From NCBI RefSeq assembly GCF_018139145.2, contig NC_059473.1:60928707-60992706 (forward strand): DNA of 64,000 nt, read 5' to 3'. The notes beneath the pieces are model-generated. The model saw only the letters and a list, made by a program, of their open reading frames with translations. It ran no database searches and was not told the DNA's origin. The DNA comes from Gymnogyps californianus (lineage: Eukaryota > Chordata > Aves > Accipitriformes > Cathartidae). The position numbers and the translations under genes were made by a program. Numbering within the stretch: position 1 is the stretch's first letter; every line of letters starts with the position of its first letter. This document shows positions 23,493 to 35,880 of this stretch, one piece after another.

Positions 23493-26400
23493 ACTTTTAA
23501 AAAAGGTCATTTTCTTGCCTGTCTCACTGCAAACCTTCTTCCTGAAAGTTTTTGGCACTTTTTACCACAAAGGGAGGCATTTGCAGAAATCCAAAGTGGT
23601 GGTATTTTGAAGACTCCAAACAGATTTTTCATGGCCATATCTTGCCGTTGCTCCATTGTAAAATTCCCAGAATACTTGATGGGAGTTTTGCATTAAAATT
23701 GTATGGTATTTATATCTAGCTACTCTTTAGAGGCCTGAGTCATATCCATGCTCTATTCCCAGAGTAGCCTTCTTCCAGTTCTTTAAAGCTACAATTTGGC
23801 TTTACAGGAAATAATAATCATGCCTACCATACTGTAACTAAAATATTCAGACACATGAATCTTTTTCTTGACTTCCTATAAAAATGTCATTTATAGCTTT
23901 GTTTGTTCTAGTTTGACTATTAATATAAACAAGAGTTTATTAAAGCATTAGCTCTAGAGTTGCAGTTCTTTCTTCAGACTGCAAGGTCTTATGAAAAATA
24001 TTATTGAAACTGCAGGGCGAAAACACGTATTAACAGAAAAATGAATAATGAGTCTGTTTTCGTATGGATTTTTAAAAAGTACAGCTTGTAGTTGAACTAA
24101 ATGTACTATTTCTTCCACTGCAGCCAGGAAGCCCTCATAGACTTTTGACAGCGCCGCCAAAAAATTAATGCTTCAGCTGTTTAAAAGATATCAAAAGCTT
24201 GTTTGACAATTGTAATCTCTTCCAGGAATTTCCTTTCCCATTTTGCCTCCCTATAAAAACTGATAACAAGATGCTTATATAGTAGAAATGGAAAGTCAGA
24301 GGTATGTTACAAAGTGGTGTGCATTCCTTCCAGCCTCACGAGATGAGGCATGCCATCTCCACAGCGGGCTTGGAAATGTGGGCACTCCATTGTGTAAGTA
24401 GCATTTACTTCAAGGATTAACCGCTTGCTAAGATAGCGCAAATTTAAATGTTTTCTAAGCCATTTTTGAGTTTTTACGTAACGTGGCAGCCAACAGGACA
24501 GCTGTTGGAGTTGGCTGGGTAGGAACTCAAAGCAGTGACCAAGACAAAAACAAAGGAAGCAGAGAAATACGCTGCATGTGCCAGCATCAGTTGACACAGC
24601 AGGACTGAAGGCAAGGTAAAGCAGCGCCAGCCAGGCTTCTCTTGAATTTGTCTCCTTTTACACGCAACAAGATGTGACAAACTGAAATGAGATGCAGCTT
24701 GAACTTTTGTTCTGAAGTGTATTCAAAATGCACTGAAACATGGACTCAAAGGTCAGAATTGTTCCCTTTTCTGTAACAAATTCCCAAGACAGCTGTTAAT
24801 ACTACTCTGTCTTTTAAGGCTAATCTTTAATAGTATTCACTGGTACGTAATATGAAATATATAGTATTACTGTGGCTGTGGTGAGGAGCAGTTTTTTCTT
24901 CTCTAATGATAGAAAGGAGATTCTGTGTTAGGAAGAGTGAGATAATTAAAGAGGTTGCCAATAAAAAAGCCACTGTGTTTGTAGAGGGTGCCCTTGTGTT
25001 CAGCAAATGCCAATTAGAGAAATGTCACTTTATGTGTACGATGGGTTATTACTGCACAAACACTTGTACAATTACGCGCTGGGTCAGAAGGGCAAGTTAC
25101 CTTCGCCTCACAGCCATTATTTTAAAGCAAACACAACTGTCAGGCACACAAATATCAGGCGTTGCGGAAGTGGAGCAGTCAAGTAATGACTGTTTGAAAA
25201 CGCAGGCTAAAGAGAAAAAGAGTCAACGTAACAAACCTTGGCGTGGGAGGTAATTTTTACCATGTCTGCACTACATGGATTAGAAACAACATCTTTATAT
25301 AATGGAGAAGCGAATGCTTCCTTCCACCACTTAAATAAAGTTAATATACTGTTATGTTGTTCTGATGCTTGGAAATGGGAAAAGAATATACATTTCTTTC
25401 CGTTACCTTCTTTGATACTGAAATGTTTGTAGTCCACATGCCTTTGTAAATGAGTTTCTGTACTTCCTTCTGTTGTGCTACCAATGGTCTGGTATCACCA
25501 ACATCTTCCTGATAGACCCTGCCGTCAGCTCTTGTGTGGCTCTGACTGACTTCAGTAAATGGAATAAAGGGCAGTTCTGCAAGTGACCTGGTGCAAGACA
25601 TGGCCTTGGGTGTTTATTACTCGCACCTGTTCATAGGTGTTCTACTTGGTATTTTATTTTGCATGTTTTGCCTGAAGCTTCATCAGATTCAAGTCTAAAG
25701 AGGCAGAAGGCTCTGTGGATGCTGTGGCCATCTTGGGTGTGTACAGGATAGCTGCGCTATATGCGGATTCATGAGTTTTGCTCTAAGGCTATCAGGTTTG
25801 TCTTCCTTTCTAATGTGGTTGCCATCTGTGCTTGTGCTGGCTTCTCTCCGGGTCATGAGAAAGAACACACCTCAGCAGGGACTGTGTTATCATCAGTGGC
25901 CTGAACCTTTGTGCTCGCTTGACCTCATACCTCTAGGAAGCTCAGCTGGCAAACGTAGCGCAGACCTTTGTGGCAACACCCTCTGGGGTGTGTGGGCTGC
26001 TGGTTAGGTTGTCCTGCTTCCATATACCGACGCATTTTCATTGACATGCTCTTTTCACAGGTTTGAAATCGCTGCGGCTTTAAAGTGCCAGCTTTCCCTA
26101 AAGAGGAAGCACTGTGCTCGCCCGAGGACATGCTTGAACCCAGCATCTGCTGGGCCCGGACAGGGTGGCAGAAGTTAAATGGAGAGCGCTAGTTTGAAAA
26201 ATTTTATGAGGTCACCATCCTTTTAAATTGGTTTACACAGATGGCTGTCTGGTTTGTTGCTTTGTCCTTGCTTAATAGTAACTGTTTATGGAAAAATGAA
26301 TTGCTTTGCAGAAGGAGGTCCAAAAGCTCATGCTGTTGTTTCCCTCACTGGAGATCTTCATGTTATTATGGGCATACAAAGATTTGGCCTGAAACGGAGA

Positions 26401-29400
26401 TTAATTACGAAGTGCGCAGTGAATAATTAACTATTTGACTTGCTCCTAAGCTCTGTAGTCACCCGGTTAGAAATGATTTCCCAAACTGCAGGAGATAAGA
26501 GAAGGTTATTCCTGGTTTCACAATGTCCGTATTGTTCGGGCTTTGTGCTGTGTGTACTCTGACATCAGCTGATACCTACGCAAGTCGGGTCCAGCTTCTC
26601 ATCGAAACCACTTCCTGGGGTTTTCTCGGGTAATGGCAGTGATTCAGAAGACACCGCAGTGCCTCAGAAAGCCGTTTCTTACATGTCACACCCAGACTGT
26701 GTGACCAGGAGGAAATGAGTTTCTTAGGAAAGAGTTTTGATCTTAAAAAGACCCATGGTTTTTTGTGTGTTCTGCATTCAGATTTAGATGTGCATTGCTT
26801 GGTTTGTGTCCTACTGACCTGTTCGTAGACTCGTGGTATGTCTTGTGGAAGATGTAAGAATATGATGTACACGTATGCGTGAGGCAGGAGCCTGAGACCA
26901 GCTTCTAGGCAGAGACGCTGATTTTGCATCCACAATTGTTCCTACCTGGCAAAAAAACCCCAAGAAATAGACAGGATTACAATTTTTTAAAGGAAATAAA
27001 ATCTAAATAATGGTACTCTGCACTTTTGCAGGACTGTCTACTTAAGAAGCTGAGAGTGAGTTAGAAACATTGATGAAGCCTCTATTCTGTGAGGTGGGTA
27101 TGTGTTTTTATTACGATTTTGAACAAGCATAGAAAATTCAAACCATTTGCCCGAGTCCAGACACAGAGCTATTTAAGAACCGTGAATAGAGTCCAGAAGT
27201 TTTCTGCCACGGCACGTGTTCTGATCAATACTTACAAATAAGGTCTTTTGCCCTCCTCTGGAAGGAAGTGATGGGTTTTTGCATTCTGTTAGCGTTTGAA
27301 GTGGCTCTTTTAATTTTTCGATTTCTGACTAATGGAATAAGTGACTCTCACAGATACTTTTGCTCCGCTGTCCTCCTGCTCTTGTTGTGTGGTGGCCTTA
27401 GATGACAGTTTGGGGAGATAGCAATCTGTGATAGGGGAGTCAGTGGAAATCAGACGTGTCCGCTGGATCCAGGCCAAACATAATCTGGGGTTCAGAAATG
27501 TTCGGTGTGTTTCATTACTTTTTTTATTTTAGCATTTTGTCACGGTTAGATGCATCAGCAGTCTTTTAATAAACCCCCTTCCGCGTTGAGACTTGCAGCT
27601 CAGGTTTGCAGACCCCTGAGGGCTGGATGATTTGAATAAGTCTGAGAAGTGAAACTGAACATTTGTAGGTGCAGCAACTACAGGCAGCAAAACTAGTGAA
27701 TCCTTGTAATTTTGATAGACTTTGTCATTACAAGATACTGCATGCAAAACTGTCAGCTCTGCTTGCCCTCTGCATGAGCAGCTCAGACGTGGACCCTCAG
27801 CACTTCCGTGCGCTGGACTGGTCGCCCACTCCTGCTCGAGCAGCCCCGCTCCTGGGGGAACTTGTTTTAGGCAGTGGCCTGGAGAAACTCTCTCTTGGTT
27901 TCTTGGTTATTTGCACCGGTTTCCCTTTTGGCTTTGGGAGATAAACCCAGCAAGTGGGCTTCTGCCTCCTGCTTCACGCCATCAGGATCCTGGACTTGCT
28001 GGGGCAAAGAATAAGTCAGGATTGAAATGTGTCTCTTTAAGGATTTGGGGTTTTCTTTAAATCGGTGTTTGCCTTTAAAAGCCTTTTTTGAGTAAATTAC
28101 TCTGACAGTAAGTACCAGAATAGATATCGATAAAATATGAATTTATGCATGCCAGCATTTATCTCTTTTGTGTCTATTCACAAATACATACCAAAAATTG
28201 ACTCTAGCTCCATATGGCTCCCAATCTCTTCCCTCCCCCGGCTGTCAGCTTCTCCTTACCTGGATGAATAAAAGTGAGCAGAGTGCTGGGCCATGAGCTG
28301 AAGGTGGGTGTAGCAGAAAAGTTATATTCAAAACGTTTTTCTCTGGGACATCACTGTGACTCCTCAAGTGCCTCTCAGTTCAGATGGAAAACACATTAAA
28401 AGTACGACACAGTTTGATGCCAATATTAGCTTCACACTCTGAAAAAGGAATGAAAATACTCAGAGGGTGAGTTACCTATGTGCAGATTTGCTTTCTGAGT
28501 GATAGAGGCTGTGCAAAAGCTTTTATTGCTTTAGAAGCTTTTCAGTACACATTATGGCTATTAATTAAAATCACTTATTTTTTAATCTGAAATTTGCATT
28601 TGGTTGAATTAGAGATGACAGGCCTGCTTGTAATCTGTTCAACAGGGCTATAAGAAAATTGAGATACCTCCACCCTGAGACCTTCCATTTTCTGTACATA
28701 AGCACCATTTATTTTGCTCAGTTCTGAAGCGTTTAAGTTCAAAATCTACGGTGAGATTTGTAATACATCATTTGATTGAAATTATGCAAATCCATTGCTG
28801 TAGCCTAAAATGCTATAAGATCTTTGGGAGGGAAACCACCCGTTTCTTCTGCCTTAATGCACCCGGAGGCGGGAGGTGCAGGTTTCCCATGTCGCTGCAA
28901 CGGGTGCGGTGGTACGGCAGAGCTTGCTGCCTCACTGCCTGCACTGCGCTGCCGGAAAACCCACGCCAGTTGCTTCAACGCTCTGATGTGAACCGACTCC
29001 TCAAAGTCTCCAAAATGGGAAAGTTATGAGCCAGTATTAGGTGTTGTTGCCATTAATCAATGATTCCGTTATTACAGCGTTGCCTCTGCTTCTGGGGCCG
29101 TGTGGGTGGGCAGCTAAGTGGTCGTCTTCTGTTGCTGATGCTCTAGTCAGCTGGTAAGGGAGCTGAAACGGTCACAGCTGATTTGGAGGTTTCTTCAGAG
29201 ATTCCTTTCTGCCGCTGCCTTTAGAAACGAAACATGAGGCCACAGCTTTCTGTCCTGTTAGAGCATTAAGTTGTATTGTCAAATTCAGAGCAGTTAGATC
29301 AAGTTTTAAAGGTATCTAGGGGGATAAACAGAGAGAGAAGCAGCTAAGGAGGAACAGAAGACAAAACTGGTTGGAAGAACATTTAAATGGCAGGAAGTTC

Positions 29401-30563
29401 TGAAATACTTTAGCTCTGCTCTAAACTGGGACAAACCCTTGACAACTCTTATAGAGTAAGATATCTTATTTCAGAACATTTTAAACGTTGCTTCAGTTTT
29501 ATTTTGCATAAAGATATTTTGATGGCGTGAAGGTATTCCAACTCATCTTGTATGTCTTCTTAAATTATAACTCACCGGGTAGCACAAAAATACTGTTAAA
29601 CTCTTAGTATTGAAGTATCTTGTAATATCACAAGGCCTATTAGTTTTATTAATCGTCATTTAAACCAGGGACAAAATTTCTATTTTTTATGGAACTTTTC
29701 ACTTCTATCAAATCAGTATGGTTTTCTTTCAGGAAGCCCTTTCAGTATGAAAAGTTTGGATGACTTACACAGTTTTACAATTTTTTTCAATTCTTATGAT
29801 GCAGTTTCAATTTTTAAAATGAGTGAAACGTGCCTTGTTTTGTTGTCTATAAACCCCATAAATCCCTAGAATTACATATTTATGACTGCATAGGATTTCA
29901 GCAGAGATAGGGCTGACTTTTCATTTCTGTGAGAATGTTTACAATTGAACGGTCTCAGGAATAAAAACACAGCTTTTTTACACGTATGTTTTGCGAATAT
30001 AGAACTTGCACACACTCTGAGCCGTGAACCAAAAGCTTCTGATTTAGCCAGCAGAGAGGAAGGAATTTGTCTGCTCTACAGCAAGAGGAAGTATTTGCTG
30101 TGTTATTGTAGTACATGGCCTTTTGCCATCTTTGATAAAGTATTTAAGGGTTGTGCACCCAAAGTCTGCTGCCCTCTTGACCCATCATCCATCACCGGCT
30201 GTAGATGAGGTAGATGAGACGCAGCTCCATAGGAGAGCCATTGTTTCGAGAACGGAAGCTGCAGACAAAGCGGCTCCCTGTGATTCACCATGCCGCTCAG
30301 CCTCCCAGCGTTTTCTCTTTTACCTATACCTTTTCTGGCCCCGCTCTGTGCCAGCCGAGGTGCACAGATAGACGAGGAAGCTGTGGGATTGATCTGCTTT
30401 CCACTCAGCTTCACTGGGCGTGAATGAGACGAGTGTCTGGGATTTTTTTTTCTGTATTAAAAAGGAAAACCAGAGACAATTATCACAGCACTGTGCCTTG
30501 GCGATATATTTGAATTTATTTCCCTTTTGACTATTCAACACTGTTGATAGATGATGCTTAAAA

Positions 30564-30615
30564 CACTGAATTGCCCATCATTTTTCTAGCGCACTGTGAA
30601 TTGCCCAGTCTTTTT
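30564..30615. repeat. imperfect 30-base-period duplication
   Basis: CACTGAATTGCCCATC followed by a T run recurs 30 bases later as CACTGTGAATTGCCCAGTC followed by a longer T run. The shared core GAATTGCCCA is exact. Confidence 0.7.
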
Positions 30616-33600
30616 TTTTTCCCTCTCTGGAAGCAGTTCTGGTTACAGAGATGCCAGCATCCCCAGTAAGTATGCCAAGAATGTACAGTTATACTTTATA
30701 CTGCTAAATTAACAGACAGGAATAGTCACACCAAACCAGATTCAGCTCCCAGATGGGAAAGCGTCTCCTCTAGCCCAAATTTTAATGACTTTTTTACATG
30801 AGAAAGTTTCACCAATATAGCATACAGTGTGATTTAAAACAAATGCTGTCATCTCTCTATGTTGGTGACAGGTAACTTGTAGAAAATAGTGACGATTTCT
30901 TTGTTTTCAATGACCAAGCAGGGATTCGAAATGTCTGGACATTTAGGTAGGTGAACTCTTCTCTTAGTGTCTTAATTTAAATGTAAAAATATTAGTTTAT
31001 CAATTGTACTTTTCTGGGCACTGGTTTGAAGTGAAAACCAGCGTCTGATTCTTATTCGATTTGTTATATATGCAATTCTCTTAGCTTTGTGAATTTAGTT
31101 ATAATTTACATTCCTGTAAGTGACAGGGGAATGAGTCCTAGATGGCATAACAACAATATCAGAAGAGCTAACTTCGATTGTTGCAGTATGTGGTGCTGAT
31201 GGCGTGAAATATTCTCAGACAGACATTTCTGTCTCCTGACTAGGAAGGGTCTGTTCATGAGATGATGAAATCCGTGGTCTTTGCCGATTTGCCTGTGCCA
31301 GCTGGAATACCGTGGGAGACTTTGGCCCACTGCAAATTTTAACAATGACTGTGTTATGATGAAATGAGGCAGAAGTTTTATGATTTGTTTAAAAGAAGGG
31401 AAAGGGTCTTCCACTTTTTACAAACACTTTACCTAAGAGATGCTGAAGTCCATAGCCTGACTTCTCCTTGGAACCGCTTTAGGTTCCTGCCATGAAGCCG
31501 AGTGAGATATGCAAGTGCTAGAAGAAAAAGTTAAAAGGGGCGTACACAGCCTTTCAGATAGAAATACACAATTCTCTGTGGTTGTACCAGACACTGTAAA
31601 TACCATATCTCCCAGTCATTGCAGGTGTTCAGACACTGGAGAGATACTTTAGATGGGATTACTTTGTGCTGTTCTCCAAAATATTTCTAGTTTCCAGTGC
31701 ACTGTACTACTCTATTCCTGTTTATAAATCTTTTAAGTGTGCACATTAAAAAAGTAATTAAATTGTCATTATAATTTATAGTACGCCTGAAGTCAATCAC
31801 CTAATTAAACGGAAAGAGCAGAGAGGTAGTAGGTTCACAAGCATTTATTAAGTAGTACAGTATTAATTATGCAGGACTTTTGAACCAAGCAAAAGAGGAA
31901 AGAATGGAAACACCAATCTAAAAAGGCTTTCCATTGCTGCCCTTCTCAATTTAATAATATGAGACACCCCCCCACCCCCAGTTGGCAGGACAACGCTAAT
32001 GCTTTCTTTTTGTTAATTTTTAATGAAATTATGATGGAGGTTTTTATAAGACAATCACTTGCAGCATTTTCCTGTAATATTTTTGAAAGAATAATACGTC
32101 CCCGTGCAGGGGCCTATAAATACGTGAGTAGAATTGGAAGATAGAGTTACAGTTTGGGGTGGCTTGTGCAGGAGCAGACTCTTGGTCATCACTCGTCAGC
32201 ATCTCAGGCAGGGAGAGGAGCCTGTGCCGGTCCCAGAAAAAGGGCTTGGGGGGGCAGTGGAGGTGGGGGCTGGGCCCGAAAGAGGAGGCTCTGGGCGGCA
32301 CTGGAAGAGCGGTGGGGATGGGTAGGGACACCGTGGTCACGAGAAGGTTTGCTCTTTCTTTGCAACCTTTCTCCCACCTCTAGCTGTAAACTCGTGTCAC
32401 TTGGCTGAAGGCGGAGGGTACGAGCTGCTGGCTCGCCCCGCAGGGACCAGGGTCGGGAGGAGGCTCTGCAAGGTGGCGGGTTGTGGGTTGGAGCCTAAGA
32501 AATGGAAGTGCGTTATATTAGTGAGCTTGTGAAACAGGGCTATCTTACCGTGTCTGGTTTGTATTTTGCTGCATCAGATGATCTGCCTCAACACAAGAAG
32601 GTGATGAGGATGGAGCAGAAGCCTTAAATTTAGAATATCTTCTTTTTTCCTAGTTTATTAAAAAATTAAAAACACTGATAACACACTGAAATAGACTTAC
32701 CTGCGTTCCGTGTTGTTTCTGGGGTTTTCATTTCAGCCTCAGTGGCCTTTACACATGAAAGTTAGACATCGAAACTCCTAGATAGCAGAGGGGTCTGATC
32801 CTGCAGCCCAGGCCTCGAGCCCTGACTGCGCTGAAGTAGCCCACGGGCTTCAGGGGAGAGAGCGAGTGAGCAGGCAGACAGGCAGCTGCCGGGAGCATTT
32901 CAGAGGTCTGTGATCTTGTACTGATCCATCAGCCTGCAGTGAGCAGGGCCTTACTGGTGCCTGGGGATACACATGCGGCCAGTAGGCAAAGAACTGTAAT
33001 AAACCAGGATGAAGACCAGTAAGGGTTGTGAACAGAATTCAGTGTATACTTTGCAGCTCAATTGGATGTTGATGGTAGGGCTAAACTGAAATCCTAGGAA
33101 AGGAACACCTTTGCTTTTTTTCTACAACAACTTGTAGCAACAAAAGCCTCTCTCCCAGTTCACCAGAGGTGAGGCCTTTAAAAGACCTTTAGATCAGAGG
33201 TCTTTAAAAAAAAAGATGGCCAAAAAACCTTCCATATAAATGGACAGGAAGGTGTTAGAGACTTACCTACTTGTACTGTCATTATCAAATTGATGTAACA
33301 TATTTGGAACCTAACTGCACAGGTATCAGTTTATCTTGCAGTGTATTAAATAGGAATTCATTGGCAATACATAATCACAACATAAGGGCAACATCTAAAA
33401 GTTGGACCTGACTTATCTGAAAACTGGAGAACCAATTCAATAGCTCTTTTTCTGGAAGGAATTGAGATTGTGTGATTGGAATATAAATCCCTGCTGAAGG
33501 CCATTTCTTTTCACAGTCTTTAATAGGCTGCACTGAATTGACAGCAAAAAAAAAACGAAAAAGAAAAGCTAGACTGAACAATCAAGAAAATTTACTGTGT

Positions 33601-34025
33601 ATAGGTTTTTCATTTATACAGAAAACATTGAATCTATTTGGCCATAAGCACTGCAGTATTCTGTACCATCTTCTTTCGTTCAAGGATGCAGAGGATTGTA
33701 CGCTAAGGCGTGATCCAGCAGTTTAGATTGCAGCACCCTGTCTCCTTGTCCTGCGCACCCACTGAGACACGGGCTCGCATGCCTTGCTGGAGGGAGACCT
33801 GTGGTTACCACTCTTAATCTGTTTATTACTGTAATTACTGTTTCAAAAGAGATAATTGGGATTCCCTTTACAACAAAGACAATGTTTTACCTTATATGGA
33901 GCAAATCAAATTATTGACAGCTCTTCATCCCAGAACTCATAATAACCCTATAATGAGCACAGTCATTATGCTTCAGGTTAGCACCGCAGCAGCATTATAT
34001 AAGGAATATAACTTGACAGTTGCCT

Positions 34026-34058
34026 GGGGAGGGGGGAAAAAAAAAAAAAGTATATATA
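34026..34058. repeat. homopurine G-then-A tract with adjoining TA run
   Basis: A run of G broken by one A leads directly into about 13 A and then a short TATATATA run. It is low-complexity sequence. The plus-strand open frame crossing it is not a gene candidate. Confidence 0.85.
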
Positions 34059-35554
34059 AAAAAGGTAGTGGCCTAACCAAGGTCTCAGATGACATAATAC
34101 AAGTTGGGTTATATAATTCATTTTATGGTCAATAAGCCTGTCTTCTGAGCTGCATATTGGAAAACGTAACGCTTGTCTGTTTGTATCAGACTTTACAGCT
34201 ATCTCTTTAATATAGAAATTGCTCGTGCCATGCTATTGTTGAGTGTGTTTTCAGCTTCTCACGCTGGCAGTAGGCAGAGGCAGTCCTGGCAGCGGTGTCC
34301 TCTCTCTGTTGAAACAGTGAAAAACTAGAAAACCCAAACCTTCCTCGTATTGATTCTGAAAACAAGTTGGATGAGTATTATATTGCAGCTATTTGAAGCA
34401 ACGGTGGAGCGAGCCTTTCGGATACCCTCTGCCAATTTTTTTGTCAAAACAGAGGGAAAAAAGTCTCCTCTTCATGTGTGAGAGCCCCTTCTTTACCACT
34501 TTCTTTAGGCATATATTTTCATTGGGAAAATGGACTTGTTTTATGTTACAGGCAAATAATTGATTTAAAGTCCCAGATTCTACTCCAGTGCATGTGCATT
34601 ATGATACTACACCAAATGAATATTGTATTTTAAATCCACAACTGTGGAAATATTTGCGAATCCTCAGGTATTGCAGCTGGCACAGGTGTTCTGTCGCGGA
34701 TGGAGAACTTGACCACCTGAGTCTGTCTTTATGGGTTGCTCAGAAATTACTCAGAGGGGTCTGTGTTAGGCACTGGCAGAGTTAGGACGGGTGGGTGTTT
34801 GGTAGCACGTGCCTTGCATGCACAGTGTGTGACTCCAGGCAGCTCAGCCAAAGACTCTCTCTGTAAGTGTGAGGAGGCCACCAGCTTCTCCTGTGCTCCT
34901 GGACCTCCTCTGTGTTGGGAGCACAGGGGTGTCACAGTCATTAGTATGTATCAGGTGAAGGGTGTTATTTAAAAATCAAAGTATATGGTGCCCTTGCCAT
35001 GACTGCAGCCCGACCAGGCATATCAGAAGCAGCTTTTAAGTTCCTGCTACTGGAACTTAGTGTGGCCTCGACAGCCTTCAGACGCTCTGTGTAAATGCTC
35101 AGGTAATCTTGGTGCTGACGTGGCTTCACTCCCAGCAATGCCTAATGGAGGTGACATACACTTATATAAAGGAGGTAACACTCCTTGTTCAAGTTTGGTG
35201 GAAGTTCCCTGGAATTACAGAGCACGTCCTGAAGAACAGCAGTGTTAAATTCCAGCTGTCTCATTAATGTCTGTATTCATCTTGTACGTGTGATTTTCTC
35301 AAGGTGTTTCTTGGGAGAACAATATTAAATTTGAAAGAACAAATGCCACTATAAAGCAGGTAGATGTGCGATGACATATTTGTAACTTTAAGCCTCATAC
35401 AATAAATTCCTAACTAGACTTGGTGCAAACATTTCAAATCCTCTTCAGCCCACAAAATCAAGAGCCAAAAGGTAACCTCAATTCACAGGAGTCTTCAGGA
35501 AGATGGACAAGCCCGAAGTCAAGATGAAAGAGTGTTTGAGACAAGAAATCTAGG

Positions 35555-35880
35555 TACATTGAGTCTGGAGAAAGTGTAACTCAGAGCTTTAATTGCACAT
35601 ATATGTGCAAAAGGGCTGGAAAGAACAGGGCAAGGTATTTTCACATGTTATTGAAGAGAAAAGGGGGGAAAATACTGTGGTTAAGCTGCAGCAGGGAATA
35701 CTTTGCTAGACCGTTTGATATTGGAAAGGGGTTACTACTACGCAACATTTAGGTCAGTGGAGCAAACTGCCATGGGAGGGTGTGGAGTCAGTCATGGCTA
35801 GACTAGATAAGTGTCTATTATAGATGATCTAGGATGACCCATTTAGAGGTGGCTTCCAACCCAAATGTTTCTGTGATTTT
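35555..35880 (+). mobile_element. CR1 3'-end fragment, plus strand, diverged
   Basis: From left to right the plus strand matches the last part of CR1. It starts with a segment like the one encoding SLEKRRL (GAGTCTGGAGAAAG), followed by CTGTGGTTAAGCTGCAGCAG and TTTGATATTGGAAA. Then come GGAGCAAACTGCCATGGGAG (consensus encodes WNRLPRE) and GTGTGGAGTC, and finally GATGATCTAGGATGACCC with GGCTTCCAACCCAAATG, ending just before TTCTGTGATTTTT. The family-typical order is kept but every block has mutations. The coding part is not translatable as a protein. Confidence 0.8.
35593..35610. repeat. 18-bp perfect palindrome
   Basis: TTGCACATATATGTGCAA equals its own reverse complement. It lies inside the diverged CR1 fragment, so it probably arose by drift and is not a binding site. 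Confidence 0.85.

Larger units (their letters stand above)
23493..35554. other. noncoding DNA, mostly featureless
   Basis: Over 12 kb I recognise no exon, RNA gene or transposon. Open frames remain under 120 codons. Small GC-richer patches occur near 27780-27860, 28860-28980 and 32150-32470, the last G-rich and open in all three plus frames for 63-84 codons with no recognised product. A short imperfect inverted repeat (AAAGACCT / AGGTCTTT) lies near 33182-33208. A homopurine tract near 34026-34049 and a duplication near 30564-30615 are listed separately. Confidence 0.5.

Noticed and set aside
31801..31850. GAGGTAGTAGGTTCACAAG, reminiscent of let-7
   Set aside because: The match stops after the first 13 bases of the let-7 mature sequence and no complementary arm is found nearby.
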